Source: an uncultured Acidimicrobiaceae bacterium
GTDB lineage: Bacteria > Actinomycetota > Acidimicrobiia > Acidimicrobiales > RAAP-2
Direction of reading: 5' to 3'
DNA: 36,088 nucleotides
Assembly: GCA_937975915.1 (NCBI GenBank)
Contig: CALJTY010000009.1
Span: 1 to 36,088, forward strand
Shown here: positions 19,181-26,655 of the stretch, in pieces
How positions within the stretch are numbered: position 1 is the first letter of the stretch
Layout of the letters: each line of letters begins with the position of its first letter
Position numbers and translations under genes: made by a program
The notes under the pieces: model-generated
What the model saw: only the letters and a program-made list of their open reading frames with translations
Databases searched by the model: none
Told to the model about the DNA's origin: nothing

Positions 19181-20284
19181 CTACGAAGCGATCGCACACC
19201 TATTCGGACCAAGTTCCATCTCAGCGGCATCGTCAGTTAATTTCTCACGGCCCGCATTGATGAGAACAATGTGTTGGTAGTTCGGTGGTCGATCTTTCAC
19301 GTTGGCAACCGCCCACGCAACGAAGTCAGTTTCACTAAGCATGAGTGCTGGGAGTGTGTTTCTAAGAGCTCCTAATTTCTTTGAAACAAATTCACCAGCA
19401 TGAACTTCTACCCCGTCGCCGTAGTGCGCAGGGAATACCATGATGTCATCGTTAAGTGGCAGCACTCGTGTGTGCAAACTCTCATAGAGATTGTGTGCGA
19501 ATGGTTCAGCTTGATCTGCGAGGTCGGGCCTTCCAACGCTCTCAAGGAACAATGTGTCACCAGTAAAGATGGCAGAATCAGCGAGTTGATACATGGTTGA
19601 TCCTTCAGTGTGTCCAGGGACACTTACCGCTGAAACGCCGAGGGAAACACCAGTTGTTATTTCTATTTGCAGTCCATCAACGAGTGGCGTGAATTCAAAT
19701 TCAAAAGGATCAGAAGGACTCAGCATCAACTTCGCACCTGTTCGTTCAACAAGCTTTCTTGCTCCTGAAATGTGATCAGCGTGAAGGTGAGTGTCAAGTA
19801 CGTACGTGATCTTCCAACCGTGACTGGTTGCTACCTCTTCATACACTTCACTACTGAGTGAAGGGTCGATAACTACTGCGTTGCCACCCGCTCCAATGAC
19901 GTAGGAAAGACATCCCTTCCCTCTTCGTCTCAGTTGCACAACACTTGCGCCTGCGAAGTCTCTTTCGACGTGGTCATAGGTTGAAGCCCAAGCGCCCATG
20001 CCGCCATCTAGAACTTCAGAGCTGATCCCATGGTCGAGCAAAATTTGCGCCCCCTGAAGAGCACGCGCTCCCTTGGCACAGATCACAACAACGCGCTTAT
20101 CAGTAGGGACCTCAGAAATCCTGCGATCGAGCTCGCCAAGGGGGACGTTATGTATCCCAGAAATTCGCCATTCTGCGACTTCGTCAGGTTCACGAACATC
20201 AAGCAAAAAGAGGGCTGGATCGCTGTCGAGAAGTGGAACTAGCGAATCTGTAGAGATTTTGGGTAGTGCCGGTTGTTGTCTCAT
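19181..20284 (-). CDS. Rhodanese / metallo-beta-lactamase-fold fusion, probable persulfide dioxygenase
   Basis: The protein has 367 residues from ATG at 20284; a TTG two codons earlier is possible, and neither has a clear ribosome site. Residues about 8-106 are a rhodanese domain with the active-site loop CAKGAR (Cys69), suited to carrying a persulfide. Residues about 115-340 are an MBL-fold domain with THLHADH (His166, His168, Asp170, His171), GHTEG (His225), GDTLF (Asp243) and PAHYGD (His287). The pattern resembles ETHE1-type iron persulfide dioxygenases, which oxidise glutathione or other thiol persulfides to sulfite. The order here, rhodanese first, is the reverse of the classic PDO-rhodanese fusions. 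It is probably cytoplasmic and involved in sulfide or persulfide detoxification. The gene is divergent from the TetR gene at 20454. Confidence 0.85.
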   Translation of the reverse strand: MRQQPALPKISTDSLVPLLDSDPALFLLDVREPDEVAEWRISGIHNVPLGELDRRISEVPTDKRVVVICAKGARALQGAQILLDHGISSEVLDGGMGAWASTYDHVERDFAGASVVQLRRRGKGCLSYVIGAGGNAVVIDPSLSSEVYEEVATSHGWKITYVLDTHLHADHISGARKLVERTGAKLMLSPSDPFEFEFTPLVDGLQIEITTGVSLGVSAVSVPGHTEGSTMYQLADSAIFTGDTLFLESVGRPDLADQAEPFAHNLYESLHTRVLPLNDDIMVFPAHYGDGVEVHAGEFVSKKLGALRNTLPALMLSETDFVAWAVANVKDRPPNYQHIVLINAGREKLTDDAAEMELGPNRCAIAS

Positions 20285-20347
20285 ACGCAAAGTCTACGGA
20301 TTTCTAGTTATTTAATGGCCATCCAAAGGTCATTGATTCTTTAGAAG

Positions 20348-20376
20348 TTGCTGATTATTCAACTTAACATTTATAA
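20348..20376 (+). promoter_or_regulatory. Candidate promoter of the TetR gene
   Basis: TTGCTG (20348-20353) is followed after exactly 17 bases by TTATAA (20371-20376), about 80 bases before the TetR start. Its -10 box touches the first arm of an inverted repeat (AAGGTA), which is the arrangement expected for autorepression. Confidence 0.45.
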
Positions 20377-20436
20377 GGTAAGTGAAAACTACCTTTATTT
20401 GTTAATGCTTGTTAGTCTTCACTTAATTGAATTAAG
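20375..20436 (+). promoter_or_regulatory. Two candidate operator dyads upstream of the TetR gene
   Basis: Dyad 1 is AAGGTA-9-TACCTT at 20375-20395, overlapping the proposed -10 box. Dyad 2 is CTTAATT-G-AATTAAG at 20422-20436, a 7-bp dyad around one base that touches the GGAAGG ribosome site. The 169-bp gap between the divergent dioxygenase and TetR genes is a natural control region for both. Which dyad is bound, and by what, is not shown by the sequence. Confidence 0.45.
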
Positions 20437-20453
20437 GAAGGAATTGCTTACCA

Positions 20454-21059
20454 ATGACCGCCACCAGAACCTCCCTTAGTAGAGAGCTAATTCTTGATGA
20501 AACAGCCTTGATTTTGATGAAACACGGGGTGGCTAATTTCCGCTTGAAGGACCTCGCGGATCAGTTGCAGGTAACGATTCCGAACATTTATCGTTACTTC
20601 AATTCAAGAGAAGATCTCATTGCTTCGACATTTTTATACGCGTATCAAAAGCGAGCGAATGAAGAGCAATCTCGCATGCGTATTCCAGAAAAGCCGTGGA
20701 AGGATGCGAAGGAGTTTTTTGGCTTTGTTCGTGAGGTCGTAAAAGATGAGCCAGAAGATCAAGAGTGGCTACGAATGCTTCGCATTCACGCACTTAGTGC
20801 CACCACATTTGACGATGAAACCTCAAAGCAAATGCAACAGATCGGTCGTCAACTCCATGATGCGCTCACCTCATTGTTTCGAGCTGCGCAGCACCAAGGT
20901 GTTTTAAGCGACGGAATCAAGGCTGAAAACCTTTCATTCATCGTTCTCTCAAACCGAATTGGCTTCAGCCTTGTTGACGCGCTCGAAGGACCAGCTGTTG
21001 AAGAAGATGAGATCTGGGACCTTTATCAATTCGCATTTGAACTGCTCGCTAAGAGCTAA
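20454..21059 (+). CDS. TetR/AcrR-family transcriptional regulator
   Basis: The product is 201 residues, normal for TetR. The N-terminal helix-turn-helix is clear at about residues 30-55 (RLKDLADQLQV..PNIYRYFNSREDL), ending in the characteristic IYRYF. The C-terminal helical part carries an Asp/Glu-rich surface and no recognised ligand motif. The start is ATG preceded by GGAAGG. It is divergent from the dioxygenase gene and lies about 180 bases upstream of the diaminobutyrate aminotransferase gene on the same strand, separated by two hairpins and a separate promoter. It could regulate itself, the diaminopropane pair or the dioxygenase; position favours autoregulation plus one neighbour. Confidence 0.88.
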   Translation: MTATRTSLSRELILDETALILMKHGVANFRLKDLADQLQVTIPNIYRYFNSREDLIASTFLYAYQKRANEEQSRMRIPEKPWKDAKEFFGFVREVVKDEPEDQEWLRMLRIHALSATTFDDETSKQMQQIGRQLHDALTSLFRAAQHQGVLSDGIKAENLSFIVLSNRIGFSLVDALEGPAVEEDEIWDLYQFAFELLAKS

Positions 21060-21108
21060 GTGGCTTAATGAAGCCACTTAGGGCACACCGCAGAAGATCA
21101 CTTCTGCG
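21058..21108 (+). terminator. Two tandem hairpins after the TetR gene
   Basis: AAGTGGCTT-AATG-AAGCCACTT (21058-21079) is a perfect 9-bp stem that begins on the TetR stop codon. It is followed by CGCAGAAG-ATCA-CTTCTGCG (21089-21108), a perfect 8-bp stem. Neither has a long U-tract, so termination may be partial, or the pair may stabilise the TetR transcript. They separate TetR from the diaminobutyrate genes. Confidence 0.6.
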
Positions 21109-21134
21109 TAATCGGATTGTCACATTATTTTCCC

Positions 21135-21161
21135 TGGGAATTTGGTCCCATGTCCTATACT
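21135..21161 (+). promoter_or_regulatory. Candidate promoter region of the diaminobutyrate operon
   Basis: TATACT at 21156-21161 is a good -10 box about 80 bases before the aminotransferase start. No good TTGACA lies at the right distance. Instead a TGGGA-6-TCCCA dyad (21135-21150) sits where -35 would be, which suggests regulation by a bound protein. Downstream, GAGAGGAA gives a strong ribosome site at 21241. Confidence 0.4.
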
Positions 21162-21240
21162 GGTCATTCCGTTTCAAAAATATACATAGAGCACTGAAAG
21201 AGTGATACCGGCCTTAGAGCCATAACCGAGAGGAACACCA

Positions 21241-22479
21241 ATGAATACCTTCGAGGAATTCGAATCAAATGTCCGTTACTACTGCCGCCGTTGGCCAACC
21301 GTATTTACATCATCAAAAGGTTCAGTTATAACAGATGAGGATTCCAAGGAGTACTTGGACTTTTTCGCCGGTGCCGGAGTGCTCTCCTATGGCCACAACA
21401 ACCCAGAACTCGTAGAAGTGGCAATCGCTCACCTTCGTTCTGGAAAACTTCTTCACAGTCTCGATACCTTCACCGCTGAAAAGCGTGCATTCCTCGACAC
21501 CATTGAAAACCTCATCTTGAAGCCACGTGGCCTTGACATGGTGGTTCAAACAGTTGGCCCAACTGGTGCCACCGCAGTTGAAGCGGCGCTGCAACTTGCA
21601 CAGCGCATCACGGGCAACCGAGGCGTCATCGGTTTCGAAGGTAGCTACCACGGAATGACCTACCGCGCCGCATCAATCTCAGCCTCAATGGCTGGACGCC
21701 AAGTAGTGGCCCACGTTGGTGACTTCGTGGCGCTCCCCTTTGTTGACGTGATGACAGACCGCGATCTTGAACTTCTAGACGCAGCACTAAAGAGCGGCGT
21801 TAAGGGCGAGAAAATTGGTGCAATCATTCTTGAGCCAACTCAGGGTGAAGGTGGCGCTCGACCATTTGACCCGGCGTATCTTCAAGCGGTTCGAATGAAA
21901 GCCAGTGAATACGGCGCACTTGTGATTGCTGACGAAGTGCAAGCTGGCGTTGGGCGCACCGGGACGTTCTTCTCGTTTGAAGGCTCCAACCTTGACCCTG
22001 ACATCATCTGCGTTTCAAAAGCCATCAGTGGACTGGGGCTTCCTATGGCACTTAACCTCATTCGCCGAGGACTCGACACGTGGAACGCCGGAGAATTCTC
22101 TGGAACCTTCCGCGGAAATAACTTGGCGTTCGCAACATCCACCAAGATGATGCAGCTCTACTGGGCTGATAACAACTTCGAGAAAGAAACCGAAGCCAAG
22201 GGTGTACTCGTACGAAACGCCCTTGCATCAATTGCTGACACTTACAAAGAGCTGAACTTTGATGTGAAGGGCAACGGCCTTCTCTGTGGTCTCAACGTAA
22301 AGAACACAGAGCTTGCTGACAAGGTCACCAACGCGGCCTTTGATCGTCAGCTCATTGTTGAGACCTGTGGTGCTGGCGACATGGTGGTGAAGTTGCTTCC
22401 TCCGCTCACAACAACCAAGGATGAACTACGTGACGGCCTTAACCGCCTCACTGAGTCTTTCGCGGTATCACTTCGTTGA
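21241..22479 (+). CDS. dat: Diaminobutyrate--2-oxoglutarate aminotransferase
   Basis: The product is 412 residues, a class III PLP-dependent aminotransferase of the EctB/Dat group. Visible landmarks are GPTGATAVEAA (106-116) for the cofactor phosphate, SYHGMTYRA (135-143), the DEVQAGVGRTG stretch with Asp231 that pairs with the PLP ring nitrogen, and the Schiff-base Lys260 in VSKAISG. The enzyme moves an amino group from glutamate to aspartate semialdehyde, giving L-2,4-diaminobutyrate. EctB proteins of ectoine synthesis catalyse the same reaction, but no ectA or ectC is present here. The overlapping downstream decarboxylase points to diaminopropane rather than ectoine. The start is ATG, six bases after AGAGGA. 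Cytoplasmic. Confidence 0.93.
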   Translation: MNTFEEFESNVRYYCRRWPTVFTSSKGSVITDEDSKEYLDFFAGAGVLSYGHNNPELVEVAIAHLRSGKLLHSLDTFTAEKRAFLDTIENLILKPRGLDMVVQTVGPTGATAVEAALQLAQRITGNRGVIGFEGSYHGMTYRAASISASMAGRQVVAHVGDFVALPFVDVMTDRDLELLDAALKSGVKGEKIGAIILEPTQGEGGARPFDPAYLQAVRMKASEYGALVIADEVQAGVGRTGTFFSFEGSNLDPDIICVSKAISGLGLPMALNLIRRGLDTWNAGEFSGTFRGNNLAFATSTKMMQLYWADNNFEKETEAKGVLVRNALASIADTYKELNFDVKGNGLLCGLNVKNTELADKVTNAAFDRQLIVETCGAGDMVVKLLPPLTTTKDELRDGLNRLTESFAVSLR

Positions 22480-23915
22480 GTAAGCAACGCTGGCAAGACG
22501 CCATTGTCGAACTCAACAAGAGTGGCATTGAGCGATTAGAGCTCGCGGCGAACAACGCCATTGCGAGCCTTAAACGACCAAGCGGCCCACGTAGCGACCT
22601 CACGCCAACCCAGCTTCATCAGCTCATTTGGGACACACCAATTTGCAAAGAAGAAGGAACACCTCTTCAAGATGTGTTGAATGAATTTGGTGAAAACGTC
22701 TGGGCCCACAGTGTGGTCCCCTTCGACCCAAGTTGCGTTGCTCACTTGCACCCACCAACCCTGGTGCCAAGTGTTGTTACCGAGATGACTATTGCGGTGA
22801 TGAACCAGTCAATGGACTCATGGGACCAAGCACCAGCCGCTACTGAAGTCGAACTTCATCTGATGAGCTGGTTGGCTTCACTAATGGACATGCCAGCAAC
22901 TGGATCTGGCGTCATGACATCAGGTGGCACAGCGTCAAATGTGCTCGGCATCACTCTGGCCCGATCATTCGCTGGCTCAAAGATTGGCGTTGATGTTCTA
23001 AAAACTGGACTTCCAGACGTTGCCAAGTCATGGCGCATTGTGTGCTCTGATCAAGCACACTTCTCAGTCCAGCGTGCAGCAGCGCAACTCGGTCTTGGCC
23101 GCGACTGCGTGGTAACTGTTGGCACTTCAGAAAGTGGCGCCATGGACATCACGAAGCTTGATGAAGCCATTAGCAAGCTTCAGTCTGAAGGACTTCAGAT
23201 CATGGCAATTGTTGGCACTGCTGGAACAACTGACCTAGGGGTCATTGACCCACTTGACGAGATTGCACTTCGTTGCGAAAAGCTTGACACTTGGTTTCAC
23301 GTTGACGGTGCGGTTGCTGGAAGTTACTTGATGTCAGACAAATTAAAGCCAATGCTGAAGGGCATTGGCAGTGCTGACTCAGTGACAATTGACTTTCACA
23401 AACTTTGGTTTCAACCATTTAATGCCAGCGCACTCATTGTTAAAGATGCTGAGCGCTTCAACCTGCTTCGCGTGAAGTCGAAATACCTAGACCGTGGTGA
23501 CGAAGTTGAAGGAATGATCAATCTCGTAGGAAGGTCTCTTGACACATCGAGACGCTTTGACGCCGCGAAAGTTGTGGCAACACTTCGCACGCTTGGTCGC
23601 GCCGCATTTGCAGAAATGCTCGAGCGAGTTATTGAGCTCAGTTCCTACGCCGCATCAAAGATTGAAGCATCTGGCCTGCTACAGCTTGTGGCCCTTCCAA
23701 CTGGGGCAATGTGTGTCTTTGACGCTCCTGGACACAGTGCTGACGACCTGCGCCGTGTCCAGCAGAACCTGCTGATGCGAGGAGAAATGGTGCTTGGTCG
23801 TACTGAAATAAATGGTCGAGCAGCACTCAAGTTCACATTCATGAACCCTCTTGCAACCCATGATGATGTTGACCGGCTCATCGGTGCGGTTATTGCTGAA
23901 CTTCAAAGCCTGTAG
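22476..23915 (+). CDS. ddc: L-2,4-diaminobutyrate decarboxylase
   Basis: The product is 479 residues, a group II PLP-dependent decarboxylase. It shows GVMTSGGTASN (145-155) for phosphate binding, the PLP-stacking His195 in DQAHFSVQ, Asp277 in HVDGAVAG, and the PLP Lys309 in DFHKLWFQP. It should convert 2,4-diaminobutyrate to 1,3-diaminopropane, the second half of the dat-ddc route known from Acinetobacter and Vibrio, where diaminopropane can feed norspermidine or siderophore synthesis. The TTG start overlaps the TGA stop of dat (TTGA), so the two are translationally coupled. Other group II decarboxylases act on glutamate or aromatic amino acids; the neighbouring dat gene is the main reason for this call. 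No carboxynorspermidine genes are seen nearby. Confidence 0.9.
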   Translation: MSKQRWQDAIVELNKSGIERLELAANNAIASLKRPSGPRSDLTPTQLHQLIWDTPICKEEGTPLQDVLNEFGENVWAHSVVPFDPSCVAHLHPPTLVPSVVTEMTIAVMNQSMDSWDQAPAATEVELHLMSWLASLMDMPATGSGVMTSGGTASNVLGITLARSFAGSKIGVDVLKTGLPDVAKSWRIVCSDQAHFSVQRAAAQLGLGRDCVVTVGTSESGAMDITKLDEAISKLQSEGLQIMAIVGTAGTTDLGVIDPLDEIALRCEKLDTWFHVDGAVAGSYLMSDKLKPMLKGIGSADSVTIDFHKLWFQPFNASALIVKDAERFNLLRVKSKYLDRGDEVEGMINLVGRSLDTSRRFDAAKVVATLRTLGRAAFAEMLERVIELSSYAASKIEASGLLQLVALPTGAMCVFDAPGHSADDLRRVQQNLLMRGEMVLGRTEINGRAALKFTFMNPLATHDDVDRLIGAVIAELQSL

Positions 23916-23969
23916 AACAGTAGTCACCTAAATATTTATTTAACCACGAACTCGTCATAGAGTTGCGTT

Positions 23970-25115
23970 GTGAGAAGGTTTCTGGCAATTTCAATCGTCA
24001 TCTCTACATTTACGATTATTTCAACTGGTGCTTCAGCAAGCGTCAAGGCAGGAACTGCTTGCTCCCCCAAAGGCAAGACAACTACTTTTGGCGGTTACAA
24101 GTACACATGTGTGCTCAGCGGTAAGAAAACCATTTGGAATAAAGGCGTAAAGGTCACCGCAACAACAACCACAACGTCAACGACGACAACGACTCTGGCG
24201 ATTCAAACGCCGAAAACATTTGAGGCACTAATTGGAAACTCCACTGGGATTGCTCTTGGAGCGTGGAACAGCTTTAGCGAGAAATCAGCACGATCTGAAA
24301 TTACATCAGTGGTGCAGAGTATTTATGTTGGACCACATTCAACATTATTAAATTCAAATGTAAGCCAAGTATTTAAAGATGCGACAAAACTATTTGCTGG
24401 CTTTACGCAACCCAAAAGCTTTCTTTCGATTTATTACAACTACCAAGATGTTGATTGGGCCAAAGCAAAGTTAATTGAACTGGGTCAATCCAGATCCAGG
24501 GAAATTGATGGATCGTGTGGCACGAGCACCAAGTGCAATGGAGCAAGCGCTGGACTTGCCAGCGACACAGCAGGATTTTCTCAGTTCGGAATCCCTGGGC
24601 CGACTGAAAACAAAGATACCTATCACCTCGGCGGTGGACTTGAGATACATGAATACACCCACATGGTCCAGTGGATTCAATTTATTGGAAAACCAACCGC
24701 ATACCAAGTAACCGCCTTGTTGCCACAGTGGTTCATTGAAGGTCACGCACACGTGGTTGGAATACTTGGCTCCACTAAAACATCAGCGGAGTATTTGAAC
24801 AATAGGAAAGATTGGCTGAACACGAGACCCAACGCAGCGATACAGAGTTTTTCTTCAGAAAACATTGAGCGCTTCTACGCTGAATTGATGCCGGGCAAAT
24901 ACAACACTGAGCTATTTGAATACGTCTACACACTGGGCTACTTGACACTTGAATGTTTGGTTGCACTTAAAGGTATCGATTCACCAATGCAATTGATCGT
25001 TGAGGTATCAAATGGCATGAGCTTTGAAACTGCCTTCAAGAAGATTTATGGAGTCGACTGGAAATTTGCATCACCACTTCTTGCGAAAGCTGTTTCGCAG
25101 CAATTTGCCAATTAA
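23970..25115 (+). CDS. Secreted HEXXH metallopeptidase with N-terminal Cys module
   Basis: The product is 381 residues. It has a signal peptide (1-24), a short module with two Cys residues and Trp (C31...YTC47VLSGKKTIW), a Thr-rich linker (64-75), then a peptidase-like domain. The zinc motif is HEYTH (His227, Glu228, His231), with a candidate third ligand Glu257 in FIEGHAHVVG about 26 residues on, which is the gluzincin arrangement seen in peptidase MA-like proteins. A Cys pair (183, 189) precedes it. The Cys module recurs in the small protein at 28833. The start is GTG with only a weak ribosome site. The substrate is unknown; the neighbouring surface proteins are possible targets, by context only. 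Confidence 0.75.
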   Translation: MRRFLAISIVISTFTIISTGASASVKAGTACSPKGKTTTFGGYKYTCVLSGKKTIWNKGVKVTATTTTTSTTTTTLAIQTPKTFEALIGNSTGIALGAWNSFSEKSARSEITSVVQSIYVGPHSTLLNSNVSQVFKDATKLFAGFTQPKSFLSIYYNYQDVDWAKAKLIELGQSRSREIDGSCGTSTKCNGASAGLASDTAGFSQFGIPGPTENKDTYHLGGGLEIHEYTHMVQWIQFIGKPTAYQVTALLPQWFIEGHAHVVGILGSTKTSAEYLNNRKDWLNTRPNAAIQSFSSENIERFYAELMPGKYNTELFEYVYTLGYLTLECLVALKGIDSPMQLIVEVSNGMSFETAFKKIYGVDWKFASPLLAKAVSQQFAN

Positions 25116-25210
25116 CTGGGTACCAAGGGAAAACCAAGAGCTACTTACTTTGGTGTTGAAAAAATGTTCATGGGCGAAGATTTACCAATTGCTCCGTCCA
25201 GAGACAATAG

Positions 25211-26494
25211 GTGCGCAATACTTACTCAATGGCAACTTGGATTAAGCATTCCCATCCATTTCCAACAATTCGAGAATTCTTCGAGGTGGGCTACCACCGG
25301 TTACGACGACTACTCAGCACAAGCGTTTCAGTTATCTCTCTAATTTGGGGTGTGTACGAGTTTCCACGTCATGGGGTAACGGGAATCTTCATAATTAATT
25401 CTGTTCTATTTGTCGCAAGTACATTTTCAACATTGAAGCAAATTTCAACTTTGCGTAGCATCACGATTGATACACAAAACGCAGTAATCACATCCCTAGA
25501 CCCAGCGGACTTACTTTCTTTATCGGTTTCTCCAGGTTTGTTGAAGATCGGGTACGAATTGCTGCTTGAGCACGGTCGGCCATTTCTTACAAATCGAGTC
25601 TTGAATCAAGCCTTAGTGGTTGGACTAGACGCTGAACTTGAAATTAATCGAATTGGTTTCGACATGAACAGTATCCACGAATCGGTAAGAGAAAAGTTAA
25701 TTAATGCCAAGAGAACATCTGGAGCACTAATTTTTGACGGTGCAAAAGTTCGAATGTGTAACGATTTGCAACTGAATGGTGACTCATTGAAAAAAGTATC
25801 GTTAGAACGCACCAGTTATTTCTGCACACTTTTGACGAATGATTCGGTTAATTCTGAAGTGATTTTGTCGAGACGACACACGCCGATCTTTAGCGGACGA
25901 GAAACTTGTTTTCCTCACGCTTTAATTCCACCCCTTTCCGAGAGTGATGCCAGCAATCAAATTGGAGCGTCAACTTTGGCAATTACAAGTGATGGATTCC
26001 TTGTAATTATGACCAATGGTCCAAGAAGTGCAATTGCTAACGGGAAAATGACTAGTTCTGGTTCTGGATCATCAGACTGGAAGGATCTCGATGCAGATCT
26101 CGGATTGAGATTATTAATTGAGAGGACAGCAACAAGAGAATTGACTGAAGAGTTAGGAATTCAATATTCAGATATTAAAACCTTTGGAATTATTGGCTAT
26201 GGGCGATTCATTGATCGTGGCGGAAAGCCAGAGTTTTTTTGCCTAACAAGACTGTCTGTGGATCGTGGTCAAATATCAGTTAGTAAGCCTGAAAAGAAAT
26301 TTATGCAAATTAGTGAACTGTACGAATTGGATAAAGCAATTTCACCTGGTTTGGCGTTGCAAAAAGCAGCTGAGTACTTGATAGACAATTATGAGTTGAA
26401 TCTTTCAAATAGTCTTTTTTGGAATTTGAAATTAGTTTCCATGGCAGAGCAATCTGCGATTGATGCAGTTCTAGGCAGCTCACATCATCAATAG
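25211..26494 (+). CDS. Two-helix membrane protein with NUDIX-like domain
   Basis: The product is 427 residues from GTG; ATG at 25229 is an alternative and neither has a good ribosome site. Two hydrophobic segments lie at about 34-51 and 56-72. A middle region of unknown fold follows, and then a C-terminal domain with RELTEELGI (309-317), matching the RE-U-x-EE-x-G-U half of the NUDIX box. The upstream G-x5-E part is present as GLRLLIE, but the spacing to RE is shorter than the canonical seven residues, so hydrolase activity is uncertain. The phrase SSGSGSSDW and the two-helix plus NUDIX layout recall the SMODS-associated NUDIX proteins described in nucleotide-signalling conflict systems. No cyclase is next to it. 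Codon use is AT-richer than in the dat-ddc pair, hinting at transfer. Confidence 0.6.
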   Translation: MRNTYSMATWIKHSHPFPTIREFFEVGYHRLRRLLSTSVSVISLIWGVYEFPRHGVTGIFIINSVLFVASTFSTLKQISTLRSITIDTQNAVITSLDPADLLSLSVSPGLLKIGYELLLEHGRPFLTNRVLNQALVVGLDAELEINRIGFDMNSIHESVREKLINAKRTSGALIFDGAKVRMCNDLQLNGDSLKKVSLERTSYFCTLLTNDSVNSEVILSRRHTPIFSGRETCFPHALIPPLSESDASNQIGASTLAITSDGFLVIMTNGPRSAIANGKMTSSGSGSSDWKDLDADLGLRLLIERTATRELTEELGIQYSDIKTFGIIGYGRFIDRGGKPEFFCLTRLSVDRGQISVSKPEKKFMQISELYELDKAISPGLALQKAAEYLIDNYELNLSNSLFWNLKLVSMAEQSAIDAVLGSSHHQ

Positions 26495-26510
26495 ATTTTG
26501 TTGGTTCTTT

Positions 26511-26655
26511 GCAGCCCCAAGCGCTTTAAGTTGGAACCAACTAGTTAGCTGGCTAATGGAAATGGACCAGCTCAGAATGCGGCTTGGCGAGACAGTAAAA
26601 ACCGCCTGAATCAATGCGACTCAGGCGGTTCTCGTACTACAAGACTGTATTAGAA
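26511..26655 (-). repeat. 3' element copy A (tag-gene downstream repeat)
   Basis: This roughly 145-bp element begins GCAGCCCCAAGCG, has the dyad AGTTGG-AA-CCAACT followed by TTAGC-TG-GCTAA, a terminator stem and CTACAAGACTGTATT, and ends at the stop codon of the gene at 26656. The same element follows the genes at 29600, 31388 and 33253, and a truncated form follows the remnant at 28280. Confidence 0.92.
26597..26630. terminator. Bidirectional terminator in copy A
   Basis: AAAACCGCCTGA ... TCAGGCGGTT forms an 8-9 bp GC-rich stem with an 11-base loop. A-runs on one side and T on the other allow it to serve both the minus-strand gene at 26656 and the convergent NUDIX gene ending at 26494. Confidence 0.85.

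Noticed and set aside
26521..26575. The 3' element dyads as integron attC sites
   Set aside because: No GTTRRRY/RYYYAAC core pair in the right arrangement and no integrase; each element follows a full gene with its own promoter region.
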